A DNA stretch of 64,000 nt from NCBI GenBank assembly GCA_964035015.1, contig OZ036015.1, positions 7,559,018-7,623,017 on the forward strand, written 5' to 3'. This DNA is from Corallium rubrum (lineage: Eukaryota > Cnidaria > Anthozoa > Scleralcyonacea > Coralliidae). Both the position numbers and the translations under genes were made by a program. This document shows, piece after piece, positions 62,501 to 64,000 of this stretch (its first letter is position 1; each line of letters starts with the position of its first letter). The notes below the pieces were generated by a model. The model was not told the origin of the DNA. It ran no database searches and was given only the letters and a program-made list of their open reading frames with translations.

Positions 62501-64000
62501 TAACCATTGACCTACAAGAACTCAGACAGTGAGTGAAGGTTACATATGTGTACAACCTGTAACCTTCTGATGACCAGTGAGACACTCTAACCATTGACCT
62601 ACAAGAACTCAGACAGTGAGTGAAGGTTACATATGTGTACAACCTGTAACCTTCTGATGACCAGTGAGACACTCTAACCATTGAGCTACAAGAACTCAGA
62701 CAGTGAGTGAAGGTTACATATGTGTACAACCTGTAACCTTCTGATGACCAGTGAGACACTCTAACCATTGAGCTACAAGAACTCAGAGTGTGAGTGAAGG
62801 TTACATATGTGTACAACCTGTAACCTTCTGATGACCAGTGAGACACTCTAACCATTGAGCTACAAGAACTCAGACAGTGAGTGAAGGTTACATATGTGTA
62901 CAACCTGTAACCTTCTGATGACCAGTAAGACACTCTAACCATTGACCTACAAGAACTCAGACAGTGAGTGAAGGTTACATATGTGTACAACCTGTAACCT
63001 TCTGATGACCAGTGAGACACTCTAACCATTGACCTACAAGAACTCAGACAGTGAGTGAAGGTTACATATGTGTACAACCTGTAACCTTCTGATGACCAGT
63101 GAGACACTCTAACCATTGAGCTAGAAGAACTCAGATGATGAGTGAAGGTTACATATGTGTACAACCTGTAACCTTCTGATGACCAGTGAGACACTCTAAC
63201 CATTGAGCTACAAGAACTCAGATTGTAACTGAAGGTTACATATGTGTACAACCTGTAACCTTCTGATGACCAGTGAGACACTCTAACCATTGACCTACAA
63301 GAACTCAGATGGTGAGTGAAGGTTACATATGTGTACAACCTGTAACCTTCTGATGACCAGTAAGACACTCTAACCATTGAGCTAGAAGAACTCAGATGGT
63401 GAGTGAAGGTTACATATGTGTACAACCTGTAACCTTCTGATGACCTGTAAGACACTCTAACCATTGACCTACAAGAACTCAGACAGTGAGTGAAGGTTAC
63501 ATATGTGTACAACCTGTAACCTTCTGATGACCAGTGAGACACTCTAACCATTGACCTACAAGAACTCAGACAGGGAGTGAAGGTTACATATGTGTACAAC
63601 CTGTAACCTTCTGATGACCAGTGAGACACTCTAACCATTGAGCTACAAGAACTCAGACAGTGAGTGAAGGTTACATATGTGTACAACCTGTAACCTTCTG
63701 ATGACCAGTGAGACACTCTAACCATTGACCTACAAGAACTCAGACAGTGAGTGAAGGTTACATATGTGTACAACCTGTAACCTTCTGATGACCAGTGAGA
63801 CACTCTAACCATTGAGCTACAAGAACTCAGACAGTGAGTGAAGGTTACATATGTGTACAACCTGTAACCTTCTGATGACCAGTAAGACACTCTAACCATT
63901 GACCTACAAGAACTCAGACAGTGAGTGAAGGTTACATATGTGTACAACCTGTAACCTTCTGATGACCAGTGAGACACTCTAACCATTGACCTACAAGAAC
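56554..64000 (-). repeat. 87-bp tRNA-derived satellite, about 85 copies
   Basis: The period is 87 bp with only rare 85-86-bp units (around 59640-59740, 61140-61220 and 61575). On the minus strand each unit reads ATCTGAGTTCTTGTAGCTCA (tRNA-like A box TAGCTCAATGG), TTAGAGTGTCTCACTGGTCA, AGAAGGTTACAGGTTGTACA (B-box position, decayed), ATATGTAACCTTCACTCACC. Since 87 = 29 codons without a stop, one minus frame stays open for up to ~1100 residues; these ORFs are artefacts. Rare variants (GACAGGGAGTG at 57571, 60614, 63569; GATGACCTGTAAG at 57441, 63439) reveal multi-unit duplications. The array runs off the right edge. Confidence 0.95.

Noticed and set aside
56351..63986. Minus-strand ORFs of 1096, 458, 110 and 806 residues made of 29-residue repeats
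   Set aside because: The 87-bp satellite period is divisible by three and one frame has no stop. Frame breaks coincide with 85-86-bp units, the largest ORF runs into N, and the core is tRNA-like DNA. No sign of a real start, signal or splice site.
56554..64000. CRISPR array
   Set aside because: Units are contiguous without unique spacers, and the genome is eukaryotic.

Overview
The window is eukaryotic (metazoan) genomic DNA. It has spliced genes with canonical GT/AG introns of 1-8 kb, a very high load of cut-and-paste DNA transposons and MITEs, tRNA-derived and 5S-derived short repeats, and large satellites. The repeat vocabulary (many palindromic MITEs, hAT, PIF/Harbinger and pogo/Tigger relics, tRNA-like satellites) suggests a marine invertebrate, perhaps a cnidarian or sponge. 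The phylum is a guess and cannot be fixed from the sequence.

Two protein-coding genes can be assembled exon by exon, both on the minus strand. (1) A gene with six exons in the window (21978 down to 2713; the 3' end lies beyond the left edge) encodes a secreted or ER-targeted JmjC/cupin-8 domain joined in frame to an aldo-keto reductase (AKR) domain. The fusion is the most notable protein-level observation: all splice phases match, the JmjC metal ligands are intact, and all four AKR catalytic residues lie in the visible part. (2) A complete three-exon gene (43717 to 28722) encodes a 219-residue LYSMD1/2-like LysM protein. Its introns are filled with repeats. A possible 28-codon orphan exon lies at 50948-51031 (-).

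Mobile elements, left to right: palindromic MITEs and a nested repeat at 0.3-2.4 kb; a hAT MITE with 8-bp TSD (5504-6263); a GCGATCGC palindrome cluster (6708-7522); a Harbinger-type MITE (7714-8116); a 5S rRNA-derived SINE-like sequence (8135-8340); an apparently intact hAT-like transposon with a 941-residue single-ORF transposase (14077-17884), sitting in a 122-bp satellite inside a host intron; a Tigger/pogo relic with a nested MITE (18779-19920); a hAT relic nested in a MITE (27591-28559); many foldbacks at 24-52 kb; and an inverted-duplicated 3.8-kb element (52532-56353) carrying the start of a zinc-binding repeat protein.

Tandem repeats dominate the rest. Two arrays are built on tRNA-like modules: a 277-bp array (9.8-12 kb) and the 87-bp satellite that fills 56554-64000, about 85 copies. 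A third array scatters 15 tRNA-Thr-like modules through a GTGGA/GTGAA pentamer desert (38-41.3 kb). The 87-bp unit shares its tRNA-like part and 5' flank with a dispersed copy at 156-235. Other arrays: a 1-kb polypyrimidine tract, a 22-bp AT-rich minisatellite upstream of the JmjC-AKR start, a ~45-bp minisatellite upstream of the LYSMD start, GGAA, 41-bp, 15-bp and G-rich minisatellites. A 200-base run of N (56354-56553) separates the 3.8-kb element from the satellite, so adjacency and orientation there are not proven. The very long ORFs in the satellite and pyrimidine tract are repeat artefacts, not genes.
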